Shown here one piece after another: positions 11,779 through 24,116 of a stretch of DNA of 64,000 nt (the stretch's first letter is position 1; each line of letters starts with the position of its first letter). The position numbers were made by a program, and so were the translations under genes. Under the pieces are notes generated by a model. The model was not told the DNA's origin and made no database searches. It worked only from the letters and a program-made list of their open reading frames with translations. Source of the stretch: Wolfiporia cocos (lineage: Eukaryota; Basidiomycota; Agaricomycetes; Polyporales; Phaeolaceae); NCBI GenBank assembly GCA_029448655.1, contig JACCLO010000006.1, positions 1,736,001 to 1,800,000 of the forward strand, in the 5' to 3' direction.

Positions 11779-13408
11779 GCTGCACTAAAGGTGTATTGGC
11801 GTCAAACAGGGCGGATGAGGTGGGGGCGGGGGTGGAGGTGGTGATGCAGGACCTAGGGCGATGCGGGGCATTTGAGTATGTGGGGAAGCCCGGGCCGCCT
11901 CTGGACTCGCGAATTCCGTATTGCCAGTCCACGACTTGTGCGAACGGCGGTGCGGTCCGGGCTTGGCCCGATCATTCTATTCCGGCGTCCGCGCACCGTC
12001 CTGAACTGGAAGGCGTTGTGGTTGGTTCGATGCTCATCTGATCCAGAAGGAAATTCATTGATTCTGTGATCACGTTCGTTACGTGAGCTGAACGTGGGTT
12101 TGGACGTGGGTTTTGGCGCCATGCGTGCGCTGCTGTGAATTACAACTCGCCCAGCCTAGGACACATTTGCAAGTAAGTAGCTAACTACACTGATACTAGG
12201 TACTGAAGACAACAGCTATGCAGAACTGCATACGCAGGAGCAAATGCTGGTAATGCAGTTGGCCTTCATCGTGTACCCTCAAGGCCATGCAAGCACGTTC
12301 GGACGATCTGTGTGGAAGGCCGGCACGTTCGTGTACATTTAGACACAGGGTTATTGTCCCGAATGTCTTGTGAAGTAGAGACATCACGTGCATAGGATGG
12401 ACATATCCCGAATTACTGAGGATCTACGCACGCTGAAATATTTGATGGAGACGTCAAAACGGCCGCATCTCGTCGCCATGAAGTAATACCGGGCTCAATT
12501 CGGTACAATGTCCGCAACCTATCCGCGATTGAGAGACTTGCGCCAACGATACTCGTACGAAACAGAATGTTTCCGGACGTAGAGCATCGCATTGATCGCA
12601 CACAGACTAGCATCATACCACGCGATATTCCGTACGGAAGTGCCGCTTAAGTCATAGTATCCGGGCGAGGCATGGAAGATCAAGTCAGTCGATAGATGGA
12701 ATCAGCTAACGCCAGCATTAGAGACGAGCAAGCCACGTTGATTCGTCGATGGGGCCACGCATAGCGAGGTACGGTTATAAACTCGGTTGCCAATAGCTCT
12801 CTCCAGAAGGACATTGCTGAAACAGAGGCATAATCGAGTGGGCAAGTATTCAAGATAGCTAGAATGTACATAAAACTCTATTGTCGATGCAGTTGGATGC
12901 AGCAAGCAGTTGGATGCAGCAAGACAAGAACGCCTGACCACGGGCGCCTGCATGTCTCGCTTGACACGTCAATAAGCGCAAACAGACGCGTCGCGTCGGC
13001 GCGTCGGCGCTTGTGGTCTTGTTCAACCACACATGACACCCTCGTTGTAGTATAGATAAGACTAGCGCTTCATAATTGTGGACCCCTAAGTTGGTACACT
13101 ATAAATACGTCCTATGAAGATAGATCAAAGAAATCGAACCGTAACATGAACCAACCCCTGCATTCCAGACAACGCAGCCCATGCCGCCACTGAGGTTGAG
13201 GACGTGCCCGATGTCGCACCGTACTCTATCTAAAGATGCGTGATTACCTCAGGGTTCCAGAGCTTCTGCAGCCCTACTACTCGCCACCAGAGGGTCTCCG
13301 ACGCGCTCGCAACAAGGCATTACGCGACCTACACCCCTTGTATCGTTCTACGACGCACCATAACATACATTCAACAAACCGGGCACATCACCGAAGCACC
13401 AGGCCACA
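11779..13408. other. No gene recognised; short direct duplication
   Basis: No supported gene. At about 12890-12925 the stretch gcagttggatgcagcaa occurs twice in tandem. A CG-rich alternation lies near 12985-13012. Open frames here are short and lack domains. Confidence 0.45.
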
Positions 13409-14705
13409 TCAATGCGGGCCAGCTCTCCTGCGCGTCTTCGCAGAGCGAACAGGCCCGGGCTGGTGCAGCTCGACGTTGCTCGGCTGGCGAGACAGCGGGG
13501 AGGGCCCGTGCAGGATCCGCGCCATGAGGTTCGGCTGCTGCGAGAGCCGCACGACGGGGACGGGCAGCGCCTGCGGGCCTGCGACCTGCCGCGCGGGGAG
13601 GGCCGGCTGAAGGGCCTGCGGGGCCGCCTGGGGGAACAGGGGCCGCACGTTCTCCTTCACTCTCGCCTGGGGGATCCCCGGAGGAGAGACATGGGGAGGG
13701 TACTGTATCGCGTGGCTTGCCGGGGGCGCAGCGGGACGCATGCTCGCCGCCGTCGTCTGCGAAGGGATCGTCCTGGTCGATGGGCCTGCCACTACCTGAT
13801 GCGCCTCGAGCTCCCTCGGTAGCTGCCGCAAGAGCCTGTATAGCTCGTCGTCCGCCACCGCCGCCGGCACAGCCCTGGTCTCCCTTTGTGCTGCCCGCGC
13901 ACGCTGAAAGTCCCTGTATGGGTCGTGCAGACCTCCACCTCGTTGGGGAAGGGGCACGCGGGGCAGCGGCGGGGGCAGCGGCGAGGATACGGCCACCGAC
14001 GGCCGGGCCTGCGACTGTGGCTGAGCTCGCGCCGTGGACCATGGCCTGGGCTCATGTGCGGGCGCTGCTGTTGGCCGGGCGGTGGGCGGCACGGGCGGCA
14101 CTGAAGAGGTGGACCGCGGTGTGGGAGGAGCCGCGCCGGGTGCCGACACCGCGGTATGGGGCGCGGGAGCGGGCTCGTGCGCTGGGTTCTTCTGCTGAGG
14201 CGGATGCGCGGCCAGCTCGACCGACACGGGCTCGGGCTCGGGAGTAGGGGTCTTTGCCGCAAGTCGCGCCCTGTCTTCGAGGGCCTTCTGGAGAGAAGTG
14301 AGGTTGAGTCAGCTCAGAACACCGTGCGGTTGAGCGTGGTCTGCAGCGTACTTTGATATGCCGCGCTGTCCCCCAGTGCGGGTTCGACATGCTTTCCCGA
14401 GACATCCCACACAACTCTCGGATCGCCTCAATACCCTCCTGGACACGCGTTGTGAGCCACGATTGGTCATTTTGATGGTAGATGTATGTGCTCACCAGCT
14501 CGTCGAATCGTATAAGTGGATCATAATCGGGGTCACATTGGTTGTTGAGGTACCACAGATATTCCGCAGCGGTCATGTCGGGATACAGGTGATCGTCTTC
14601 TAGGGGACCGTAGACATAGGAATATACGTCGAAGTTGGTCTCCCATGTATTGATGTCTATGGGGTGCGTTGAAAGGCCGTCGGGGACAGGACCGCAGACA
14701 GCCAT
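13409..14705 (-). CDS. Orphan protein with acidic/aromatic N-terminus and proline/alanine-rich tail
   Basis: Two exons: 14705-14352 (118 codons) and 14287-13409, with a 64-nt GT-AG intron in phase 0 joining HIK to KALEDRARLAAK. The total is about 410 residues. The start ATG at 14705 has a good context (AAGATGG); the open frame continues upstream only to GTG. The N-terminal 118 residues look folded, with NTWETNFDVYSYVYGPLEDD, then MTAAEYLWYLNNQCDPDYDP and a helix EGIEAIRELCG. The C-terminal part is low-complexity, rich in P, A and R, with one helical patch (DDELYRLLRQLPRELEAHQV), and probably disordered. No family is recognised. The high GC of the second exon produces long shadow frames on the opposite strand, which I do not count. 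Confidence 0.7.
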
Positions 14706-17163
14706 CTTGGCGATAGGGGTAGTGGCTGCTGGAGAGTGGAGAATGTGGGTCGCGGGGGCCAAAGCAGGCAGCTGTAGAGGAGCACCGGTGGAGCGAGGCG
14801 AGTTGGGGGAATCCACGAGCGGAGGCCGCTCTTATCCCTGCCTCCACACGGGCGGCAGGGCATAGGCAACGCCTCGTGTCGCGCGCTGGGCTTCCTGCCG
14901 TTTAGCCCTGCCACCCACTATCCAGAAAGATGCAAGTACGGCCCAGCGGACGGGATCAGCACGCATGGCTGGCTGGCTTGCGGCGGAGTGCTTGTTGCTT
15001 TGGCAAAAAATGCTCGGCTAACGTGTGGCGGACGGGCCACCAGAGCCAGTGGTCGTGTCCGTGCCATTGCTGCTGCGATGCGGCGCCGTGGCCACTCGCG
15101 TTCCGCGGGCCCCTGCGGCTCCGCGTTGCATTGCTGATTAATAGGCGAATGGAAAACGCGATCAGAGCTGTGCGCGCACAGTACGCGTGTCTGCTCCGTG
15201 GGCGAACGATTCTGATTCCAGCGTCCGCTGTTCCCTCAGAAGGGGAGCAAGCACTAGGATAAAGCGTCTAGCGAGATCCGATCGACGAGTGGCGGCGGAG
15301 GCGATGCTTAGTAAATATGGCAGGAATGAGTCGAAGTTGACGCTATTGTTGACCAAATTTGAATCGAATTTTCGCACGTACTCGGTATAAATTTCGATCG
15401 TAGTGCAGAGCAAGGCGTTCGGTCGATGTCCCGCCTGGTGGGCTCAGCGCATGCCGAAGTGGACCGCTAGGCAATGGGCGCTGAGAAACGCATCGCGTGC
15501 CGATGACAAGCTCTGAGCCGTTGTCGTCCTGTCTTCCGCTCCGCGATTGAACGCACATGGGCTGTACCCAACGATGCCCGTTCAAATGAGAGAGGCTGCG
15601 GATCATCGCCTCACATAGTTAGTATGACTGCATCTGTTGCGCCGAAACACTCTTCTAGGTTCAAATTGTTAAATGTATGAATAGTTGATGGTAGGCGTAT
15701 ATCGATGGGTGGAAAAGCCCTTGGCCGATGGACGGCTGCCGGCTGTTAATCGTTATCGGGGATGATCCGTGGGCCTGGGGGCGATGCGAAAGCCCTCGGT
15801 CAGTCCGTAATGTAGCCCGTGGGGGTTCTGATGCTGGGAAGAATGATACGATGTCAGATGAGAAGCCACGCGTCGCGTATCGGCACCGTCGATGAGAGTG
15901 TCAGTGCAATATCATTTTAAGCGCCCGTATCCGGGAGATGGATTTCGCAACACCATCGGTAACAGGAAGCATGGACGTTTGCTGGGGCGCTAATGTCAGC
16001 CATCCAGAGCAGATCCTGCAAGACTTAGAGCGCTCAACAGTAGACTCTTCCTGCAATGTAAACGGCTAGACGACGAAGGCTCCTATGAACTTGAGATTTG
16101 AAGTCCTGACAAACTAGAATCCAACAACCACGCCTTCCACGAAGTCTGTTTCGTACATGTCTTTGAGCATTGCTAATTACAAAAATGGAATGCATACGGC
16201 GCTTGCCTTCGATTGGGTGGAAAACAGGTGTCCTTCCTATGAAGTCGCCCAAAAATCAGAGAAAAATCAGAAAAAAAATCCTACGGCAGAAAGTGATCTC
16301 CTTCAACTCGTCAAGGTTGACAGATCCATAGCCGATGTCATGGGTGTCTTTCCCAAGCTATAGTTCCATGCACCGGGCTCGCAACATGCGCGCGATATGA
16401 GTACGCAAGCCAATCACCCACACCTGTGGCCATCCAGACAGCGCGAGAAGGACATCGGAACGTGGCAAGAGGTGGACCTGCATGTGCGTTTCGCCGTGTC
16501 AGCGACGTCACTCATGTCGAGGCTCAAGCCCGCTGGTTGCGACATTGCACCAGTATAGGTGCGCGCTGGAGACGTCATCACCGCGTGCGTACAGGCGTTT
16601 CGCGGGGAGATCGAGCGGGGATCAGTATCAATATGTCGGCGACACATCGGCAAGCGCTTGCGCGATCATCGCCAGCGCGTCGCGCACTGCACAGCGCACA
16701 ATTAAGAGCCTGGATGCTGGAGAGCCGGCGTGTCGCATGCCTTTCGATTTCAGGGACTGCCCGTCCGGTACCGCTGCCGGTAGTCATTGCCTTGACAGCT
16801 CTGCACTACGAAGAGGCTGTTACAAGATCGGAATCAACCGAAGAGAATGAACGGGCCCACTTGGCCCCCAGTGTTCCCCGCGGAGGATTGTCCTCGGTTC
16901 GGACCACCATGGCCGGTCTCAGGGGTGCGGACAAAGTGAGGAACACTGAAACGGGTGATGATCAGACGAGAGAGGCGCAGCGCATGTGCCTGTTAGGTGT
17001 GCAGAGACATCGATATACACGAGAAGCCCTTTAGGATATAATAGCGAGGTGAGTGAAGGAGCGGACTGCCGCAAACGGTATTCACTCCGAGGCTACGAGG
17101 TCCGCGTCCGAAGCAGCCCTCGTTTAGTGATCAGGGGCAGCCTGCAGGCCAGACACCGCTTGC
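14706..17163. other. No gene recognised
   Basis: Open frames are short or begin at non-ATG codons. The longest (16426-17034, plus) starts at GTG, has a shuffled-looking composition and overlaps open frames on both strands. A small direct repeat of aaaaatcaga lies near 16250-16275. Nothing functional was recognised. Confidence 0.4.
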
Positions 17164-18551
17164 ATGCGTGAGCAGATGGGCAGGCAACTCGGCTGCCGCT
17201 TGCGAGCGGGACGGACAGCGGCCCCTAACTTGATCCCAGTCCTGGCGGACCCGCAGCACGGCGTGGCGGAATCTGTCGCGCTGAGTCGTGCGGTCCTCGA
17301 TCAGGATCTGCCGCGGCACCTCGGCATGTCCCAGGCCGAGTAGATTCCCGCGCCCGCTCCACACCTGCTTAAAGCTCTGCCTGCGTCTCTGTTCTGCCCG
17401 CTGCGACGCACGACCCGCTCGACACCGTGCACGGCGCCGACGACGGGCCCTTTCCTGCTGCCCACCCTCCTCGAGCCGAGCACGCACCAGGGCCTATGCC
17501 TACGGTCCCCCCTACCTCCGTGCCTCGCACCACGCTCTGTGACGAGCCCCTCCTCGTCCCTGGCGGACACTTGTTAGGCCTCCATGTGAGTCGCACCGGC
17601 GGGCCCACACCCGACCCGGAGCTCGACGATGTCGATCTCGTCCCCTCCGAGTCCGGCAACGCAGTGACCACGGTGAGTCCGCCACTCCCCGCGCTCTCCG
17701 CGCCCGCACTCACGCACTCGCGGCAGGCCGCCGAGGACCAACCGCCCGTGGCGGCGTCCGGCCCCGGCGCGCACGCCAAGCCCCGCCTCACGCTCGACAA
17801 CATCGTGCTCCACTCGCCGTCGTCGATCCTCGGCACGCCGTTCGACCTGTCCCCGCGGTTCGAGTACCCGTTCCCCGAGCATGCGTCCGCGCCCGACCCT
17901 TTCCTCTCGCCCGCGCTTTTGCACTCCTCGCCGCCGCCCGTGATCGTCAGCCCGCTGGTCGCGCTCGGCTTCCCCGTGGGTGTCGCGCCGGTCGGCGCGC
18001 GGGGGTACTCGGCCATGCATCCCAGACTACACGCGTGCGAGCCACCGGTTCCGCCAGGACTCGCGGAAAAGAAGCGGCGCACCCAGACTGCGGATCGTGC
18101 GCGCAGGCGCGCAAGCCCCATCAGGCACGAGATCACTGAGGAGCTGAAGCTGCGCGCGGTGGAGGATGTCAGGATGAGGGAGGCCATGGAGCGGAGGCAA
18201 AGTGACGAGACTGTGGTGAGCGAAGCAAGCACGCCTGACATCAAGGGGTCCGCGCAGAGCCCTAGCGTCGAGAATGCTGCGTATCGAGGCTATCTCGCGG
18301 TGCCCGGTAGTGGGCTCAAGTCTACGTCGGAGGTGACGCTCGTCCATCTCTCAGCGCCGGCATCGCCTGCGGTGGAGCGTCTGCACGCCTGCGGCTCCGC
18401 TGATCATCCTCTGACGGACGACTCCGCCACTTCACCGCACACACCAGACTGTAATGACTCCGAGCCCGGCATGCCACCTTCAGCCTCGGCGCCACCAATC
18501 ACAGCTGCCGCGCAGTACGCGTCCTCCATCGGTGCGGGCATGCGCCTATGA
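17164..18551 (+). CDS. Orphan serine/proline-rich protein, probably disordered
   Basis: The secure part is a frame from 17375 to the stop at 18551, in high-GC coding sequence with its first internal ATG at 17496. A plausible first exon starts at ATG 17164 (MREQMGRQLGCRLRAG) and ends at 17327. Joining it to 17375 across a 47-nt intron with a weak donor keeps frame and gives about 446 residues; starting at 17496 gives 351. Features: proline/serine-rich segments (SPALLHSSPPPVIVSPLVAL), a basic stretch (EKKRRTQTADRARRRASP) that could act as a nuclear signal, and a charged helix (EELKLRAVEDVRMREAMERR). No domain is recognised. The fungal-orphan assignment and nuclear location are inferences. Confidence 0.5.
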
Positions 18552-20976
18552 TGCCGGCCGCGCGGGACCTCCGTCTCTTCCTTCGCGTTCTCGGATTTCC
18601 GCGCACATCCACGGCCAGCGGACCAAGCTCGCTTTTTCTCACTCCTTCGCGCTGCTCGTTCTTTCTTCCCGCTTCTTTGCGTGCCATACACGTCCTCCCC
18701 GCCTTCACATCGCACGTCATCTCGCCTTCTCCCTGCGAACTTTACTACCGCTACGAGCTCTAGCAGCCACGATCTAGGCTCGTCATGTATGTTATCTCCC
18801 CGTTTGTCTATCTCTCATTATTTGTCCGGTTTGGCCACACCCTATCCAGTTTCGCGCCTGCACTCCATTACCTCTTAACTACTGTACGCGCCCCCTCCCG
18901 AATTGCATTCCCCCTCCTGCGTCGCCTTCAGCATACATTTGCTCGTCTCCTCGTCTCGTCTCCGGTCATGGTAGCTCACCCGTTTGCCAATCACGCACGC
19001 ATGTATTTTTGCCCGGAACACATACACGATGTTCATCGGTGTTCATTGCGTCGAACGCTGCCATCCCAGCGCGTCCTTCTGCACTCAACAGTGCTACTGT
19101 GCGAGCGGCTACCAGTGCATCTGTGATCTGTGGGCGCGCATGTACATAGCTGAGTAGCACGCACAACGCACAATGGCAGTCTGCTCCGCGGACCCATTTG
19201 CGACCCCGCGAGCCCCGCCGCATCTGCCGCGCCCTTGTGTATCCCGACGCCGCCGCCGCCGTTGATGCCCGGGCCAAGAACGGCGGCGAATTTATCCTCG
19301 CAATTTTCGGTCGTCGCGCGGTCGGCGGTCGGCCGGTGAGCCGACTTTGGCGCCGGTCCCGGGAGCAGGTGGGCGCTTGTCCGGGCGCGGTCTTGTTTGG
19401 AGTGGACTTCGACGTTCGGTGGCGGCGGACGCGTCGGGCGCGGTGAGGCGCCGCGTCTGTGCTTGGATACTCATCGCGGTGCGGTTTGGCGCGTGGTGAC
19501 GCGTGTAGGACGGCGCGATGTGGTGAGCGTGCGGGTTTGTCTGGTGGTGTGCTGACCTTGGAGCGAGAGGAGGGCGGCCGTGCGGGGTGCGAGCGACGCG
19601 GGTGGCAGGCGCGACGCATAATGAGAGGCTGTGTCGCTCCGCGTGTGCGGATTGTAGGAACGCGCGGGCGCGGTTGCGCGACGCGTCGACCGTGCGCCCC
19701 GAGGCGTCGTCTCCCCGCCAGTAGCTACGCGTCGCGCAGGCTTCATGAACTCGGAGCAGCCAGTGTGCGTGATTGGCCTCGTGGATAGATCGTATGACGT
19801 GCCGGTGAGCTGGGCTCCTTTGCCCTTTGCTTCACGTGCGCGGATCCGATTGTGCAGGGCTCGCTCCTGGTTCAGGTTCAGGACGGAGGACGCTATTGTA
19901 CACGCGTCCAGGATGATCATTCACTGAGAGGGACCGCGCGGGCACGGCGACAGCATGGGCTCCAAGTGCGCAGGGATAGAGTCGTTACAGCTTGAGGTGA
20001 CGCGACGGAGCCACTCTGGAGGGGGTCAGGATGCGCTGCCCTCGGGAAATTCCCAGTCGCTGCAATGGGGGAGGGTAGGGTGCGCAGGGCAACTAACGAG
20101 CCAAACTGCGCCCTTGCCAATCCCTAGCTGTACGTGTCTCCCAGGGCTGGTGTGGCGTCCGGAGCATTGGTACTGGCCATCGTGGCTGCAAGGTCCGTCC
20201 GCTGCGTCTCTCACGGTCAAAACTTACAAGCACTTTGACGGCAGTGTAAGTAGGCCTCCGGGGAGAGTAAACAATAGGCACTAGACAGCGTGGACTGGTT
20301 ACTATTGGAAGTCCGCCCGTCAGAGAGCGTTGGCCTCACAGGCGCTTGGCCGCATTGTTTTGCGCGGGCATAGGCCGTCCCCCTCGGGCGGGCGGTCCCT
20401 CCCCCGAGCTGATGGTATACCCTCCTGCCATTACGGGGATGCGTGCTTTGCTCACTGAACCATTCCGGTGTAGTAGCCTGAATACTGCCACGGAGGCCCG
20501 AGGGCCCGCCGACCAGTACGCGTCGCCGCGGTCATGCGGGGCCAAATACCACTATAACATTAGTGCTCTCGGCTAGCCCATTGCGGTGGACAGCCTCCCT
20601 TTCATAACGCTTGAACCTTCTCCTAGCGTTGGCTACGCGACGTCAATACATCGGCTCGCTTTTTGCCGAATTGCCTGGCCACAGCACCGGATGGTTGCTA
20701 GTTAGCCAGAGCGGGACGCGGAGCCTGTTGCTCAATCGAGTTTGGACGATCATATCGGGCACACAATGGCCGTGGCTCATCCGCTCTCCTGGAAACGCCG
20801 ATGTCATTATGTATGGCTGTCGATGCTGCCTCGAGGCGTGGCTGCAACACCGCTAGCCGAGGCGCTGAGGACTACAAATGGCTTGTACCTGCGATGCTTT
20901 CCCCCAACCCAGTGCTCCCCACCGCTTATCCTCGCGACCCTCCTTTGCTACTCCACATTATTCTCCGCCTATCGCT
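18552..20976. other. GC-rich stretch without a supported gene
   Basis: 18.55-19.0 kb is pyrimidine-rich, as expected of a 3' region following the upstream gene. 19.2-19.8 kb is very GC- and CpG-rich with open frames on both strands, none starting or splicing convincingly. No domain was found. Confidence 0.4.
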
Positions 20977-21787
20977 ATGGCCGCTGTCGCAATGTACAAC
21001 TCTGCTCTCGAAGCAGCATACGAATTTACAAGCTATCCTTACCGGCGTTACGACCTGGAGGAGTTTGACTACCGCCAGATGTTTGGTCCCCACGAGGTAC
21101 CTAACTTCTGGCACGAGTCGCGACATGTGGACGTTACTCCTTACTTCGACGTGGATCAGTGGGAGACGGATAACGTCCGCGAGAACCCTGCTATGAGCAA
21201 TGTCGACTGGACGGCAGAGGCGGCCGGTTATCCATCCATGCAGGCTGTATGGTTTCCCGACCAATCTCAGCCTATGATACCCGTGAGTTACGGCAGGCGG
21301 CATGGAGATTTCAACTTGCCGGTAAGTAATGTCTACGTCTCCATATAGTCAGTTACTAATGGATTTATTAGTCGCAGGCACTTTTGGAGCGCCTCATACT
21401 CGAGATCCCAGAGTACGGCGTGCAAGTGTGGCAAGTTGGAGGGCTTCGGCCCAAGATCATCATCGACGTCTCGTGGGATTGTCCGTGAGTTGTTGTGTAT
21501 TGTCGTGAATGCAAGTGACTCACATATTCTTTAGAGAGGACCCTACGGATCAAGCTGCGTTCGACTCCGTGATCGAATCGGTCTACACGACCATCTCCAA
21601 CGCTATTCAGTGCGCGCTGCGCACGCACTACGGGCGAGAGCTGGTATGTCTCCATACACGATTGCGTCAAAGCGCGGAGATGCTTATTTTATTCCGTCTC
21701 GCACAGCTGGATGACGTCGACAGAAGCACAATGCAAGCGCTCCAAGCCAGCTACGAGCCTGTTTGGCAAAACTGGCAAGGCATCTAG
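20977..21787 (+). CDS. Orphan four-exon protein (intact copy of a duplicated gene)
   Basis: Exons 20977-21321, 21372-21484, 21535-21643 and 21707-21787, with introns of 50, 50 and 63 nt, all GT-AG. The start at 20977 is chosen because the second copy at 26072 aligns from the same ATG; an in-frame ATG at 20878 has no counterpart there. The protein (about 215 residues) reads SYPYRRYDLEEFDYRQMFGP, then HEVPNFWHESRHVDVTPYFD, PEYGVQVWQVGGLRPKIIID and a C-terminal helix-rich part ending PVWQNWQGI. It is acidic and aromatic, with no signal peptide or membrane segment. I do not recognise the family. The frame is intact and splicing is clean, so it looks functional. Confidence 0.75.
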
Positions 21788-22444
21788 TCATATGCGGTTC
21801 GACGGCATCGATTCTGGAAACCTCTCACACTCGATTGTGCACTCGCCGTGGACATTGCGACAGAACTTTCTGGCAGATCGCTCTAGCTTGCGATCTCTAT
21901 CATTGTGGACAACGGTCTCGCGCTGGGAAATGATGTTCCTCCTCCCGCGGCAGCTGTGACCGACCGCCGATATTGAGCTCGCCGAGTTGTGGGTGGGCGA
22001 TGGTGGATGTGGGAACACGTGGGCGCGACTGATGGTGGCGGTATAGCACGCATCCTTAGTTGTCTAGAGGATCCTTTGTTGTTGGTCTCTATCTCAACAC
22101 GCGACCTAGACGCGTTGTTTGTGATTGTCGTCGCGTCGCGTCGCGTCGCTTTCACGTGATCGCGACCCTGCTTTGCCAATGTGGTAGCCGACTCATACTG
22201 TAGTTCTCTTCCTCGGAATTGAGTTCCTGGGAACGGAATAATTCCCATCCCACAAGTTATTGAAAAGTGCCAACGATGAATATCTTTATCAAGCAGTGTT
22301 CGATCTCGAGCATCTAAGCCTCATGCAACTTTATGCAAGGTCAATGCAATCTAGCTGCACATTTATGATCTACCGTATGCGTCCAAGGCTGGTCGACCGA
22401 ACGTCGGCTGCAGAATCGTCTTGTGAGTCGCACACCCAAACTGT
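21788..22444. other. Intergenic; short (GTCGC)n run
   Basis: No gene. A run of gtcgc units lies at about 22128-22150. Otherwise nothing is recognised. Confidence 0.45.
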
Positions 22445-24116
22445 TTAGATCAGAGGACGTACCACTGGCGCAGGCTTGTTGGCCAAGATGCTCTCGATTC
22501 TGTCCATAATCTCTGGGGTTAGCTTGGGGATTACCTCGAGCGCCTTCAGATTATCCACGATCTGCTCAGGCTTGGAAGCTCCAAGGATAATAGTAGATGT
22601 GTTGGGATTCTTCGCCACCCATGCAAGAGCGAGGTGCGAGGCCTTGCAACCGAGCTCTGAAGGGACACATCGTCAGGGTATGGTCAGCGACTATCACAAT
22701 GGACGAAAGGAGCGAGTACGAACCGTTTTCAGCAAAGTCAGTGAGCGTCTTGATCTTTGCGAGCATCTCCACGCCATCGGGCGTGCTCAAGAAAGCTGCT
22801 AGGTCCTTAACCTGCTGCTCTTGCTCGACAGCCAGGCGCGAGTCGGACGGGATACCATTGGTATACTACCCAGCAGACACGGGTGAGCTCATATGCACAT
22901 TCAAGATCACCGGGGGATACGACAAACCTTTCCCGTGAGCAAACCTCCAGCAAGAGCGGAGTAGACAGTGGTTCCCAAACCGTATTTGCGGTATAAAGGC
23001 CTACAGAAGGTGCAATACTGAATATCTAGTAAACAGCACAGACGGTTATGCTTACGCATATTCTCCCTCAGGGCGGTCGCGACTAAGCATGCTACACGTT
23101 TGCATCACGTTAAATGACATATGAAGGCGTGCTGCAAGATGTGGAACTTACTGATGCCTGCATTGTTCTGCGATTGGGCCAGACAAGCCGAGCTTGCTTG
23201 CCACATCTGAGCAAACCAATCAATGGACGAGATCGCCAGTATATGGGAAAATTAACATACGGTGAGCTTCCTCTATCTCTTGTGCTGACCACATAGACGT
23301 GGCCCAGTAGAATGCCTGATTGGGCGAAACATGAATGAACAGACACTTTGAAGATACCGAACCCAACGTACCCAGCCTTGGTCAATCACGAAGTTGAAGG
23401 CCCGGACAGTCTCCTCAATCGGAACTGGACGCACAATGGATCAGCCTGTATATTTCTTCATACGCATCCAATAGTTACCTGTGTTATCCGGACGGTGAGC
23501 AAATATTACATCTACATAGTCAAGCCCGAGACGTTGGAGTGATTCCCTCGTCCCTTCAACGATGCTAAGGAGATATTGAGATTTAAGGGTTCATCCGTCA
23601 TGATCATTATACATACTGCTTCCTGGACAAGCCCGTGCCATTTTGCCGCTCGTGAGGGCTCCAGAACAGCTTCGTTGTGACAATGATGTCTGATCGACGA
23701 AGACCCAACTCTTTGATCACCCGTCCCCTATATATTGGCGTAAATCTCTGAGAGTCACGACACAAATTTACATATCTACTTACATCTCCTCTTCAGACCG
23801 GCCGGCTGCATAGCCTTCTGCTGTATCAAACATGTTGATACCATTCTCGAAGGCTGTCTTGAGAATCTCCTGAAGAAATATGAATATACATAAGTTTCAA
23901 TAGGTATTCCTGAGTTTACGTACGTCACCGCGAACAGATCCACCCAGGGTCAGCCCTGCCAGCCGAATAATTGATATCGTGACTACACAGCACTCGTACT
24001 CGCTCACATCCTCCGAGAGAGAACAATGGCACTCGCAAGCCACTGGATCCCAGCCTTCGGAAAGGCATGCCTTTCGCATTGTACTCCACCTTCACGTCCC
24101 AGGTTTGCAGGGCCAT
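22445..24116 (-). CDS. Aldo/keto reductase, voltage-gated K+ channel beta-subunit (AKR6) type
   Basis: Start ATG 24116 (MALQTWDVKVEYNAKGMPFR), stop at 22445, multi-exon. Exon 1 joins in frame to give FSLGGWLTLGGSVRGD. The following exons give ILKTAFENGINMFDTAEGYA, GRSEEEMGRVIKELGLRRSD, then VTTKLFW and RLGLDYVDVIFAHRPD. The AKR catalytic tetrad is visible: D and Y in DTAEGY, K in TTKLFW, H in FAHRPD. Later exons give YGLGTTVYSALAGGLLTGKY, HLALAWVAKNPNTSTIILGA and SKPEQIVDNLKALEVIPKLT, typical of the shaker-channel beta subunit/YghZ branch. The family reduces aldehydes and ketones with NADPH in the cytosol; a channel role in fungi is not established. It sits between the two copies of the orphan gene at 20977 and 26072. 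The enzyme appears complete. Confidence 0.9.

Noticed and set aside
13412..14262. Long open frames on the opposite strand and other frames of the GC-rich gene at 13409-14705
   Set aside because: They follow from the GC-rich codon bias of the minus-strand gene, consist of R/P/A/G-rich translations and lack a sensible start or splicing.
16426..17034. 202-residue plus-strand frame
   Set aside because: Begins at GTG, has no domain, is arginine-rich as expected from GC-rich non-coding sequence, and overlaps equally open minus-strand frames.
17369..18244. 291-residue minus-strand frame opposite the gene at 17164-18551
   Set aside because: Low-complexity glycine/serine/valine translation and a mirror of the plus-strand codons. 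The plus frame has better start context and protein-like blocks.
18966..19619. 217-residue minus-strand frame in the CpG-rich region
   Set aside because: Composition of a random GC-rich translation (R, P, A, H), no conserved block, and a competing frame on the other strand.
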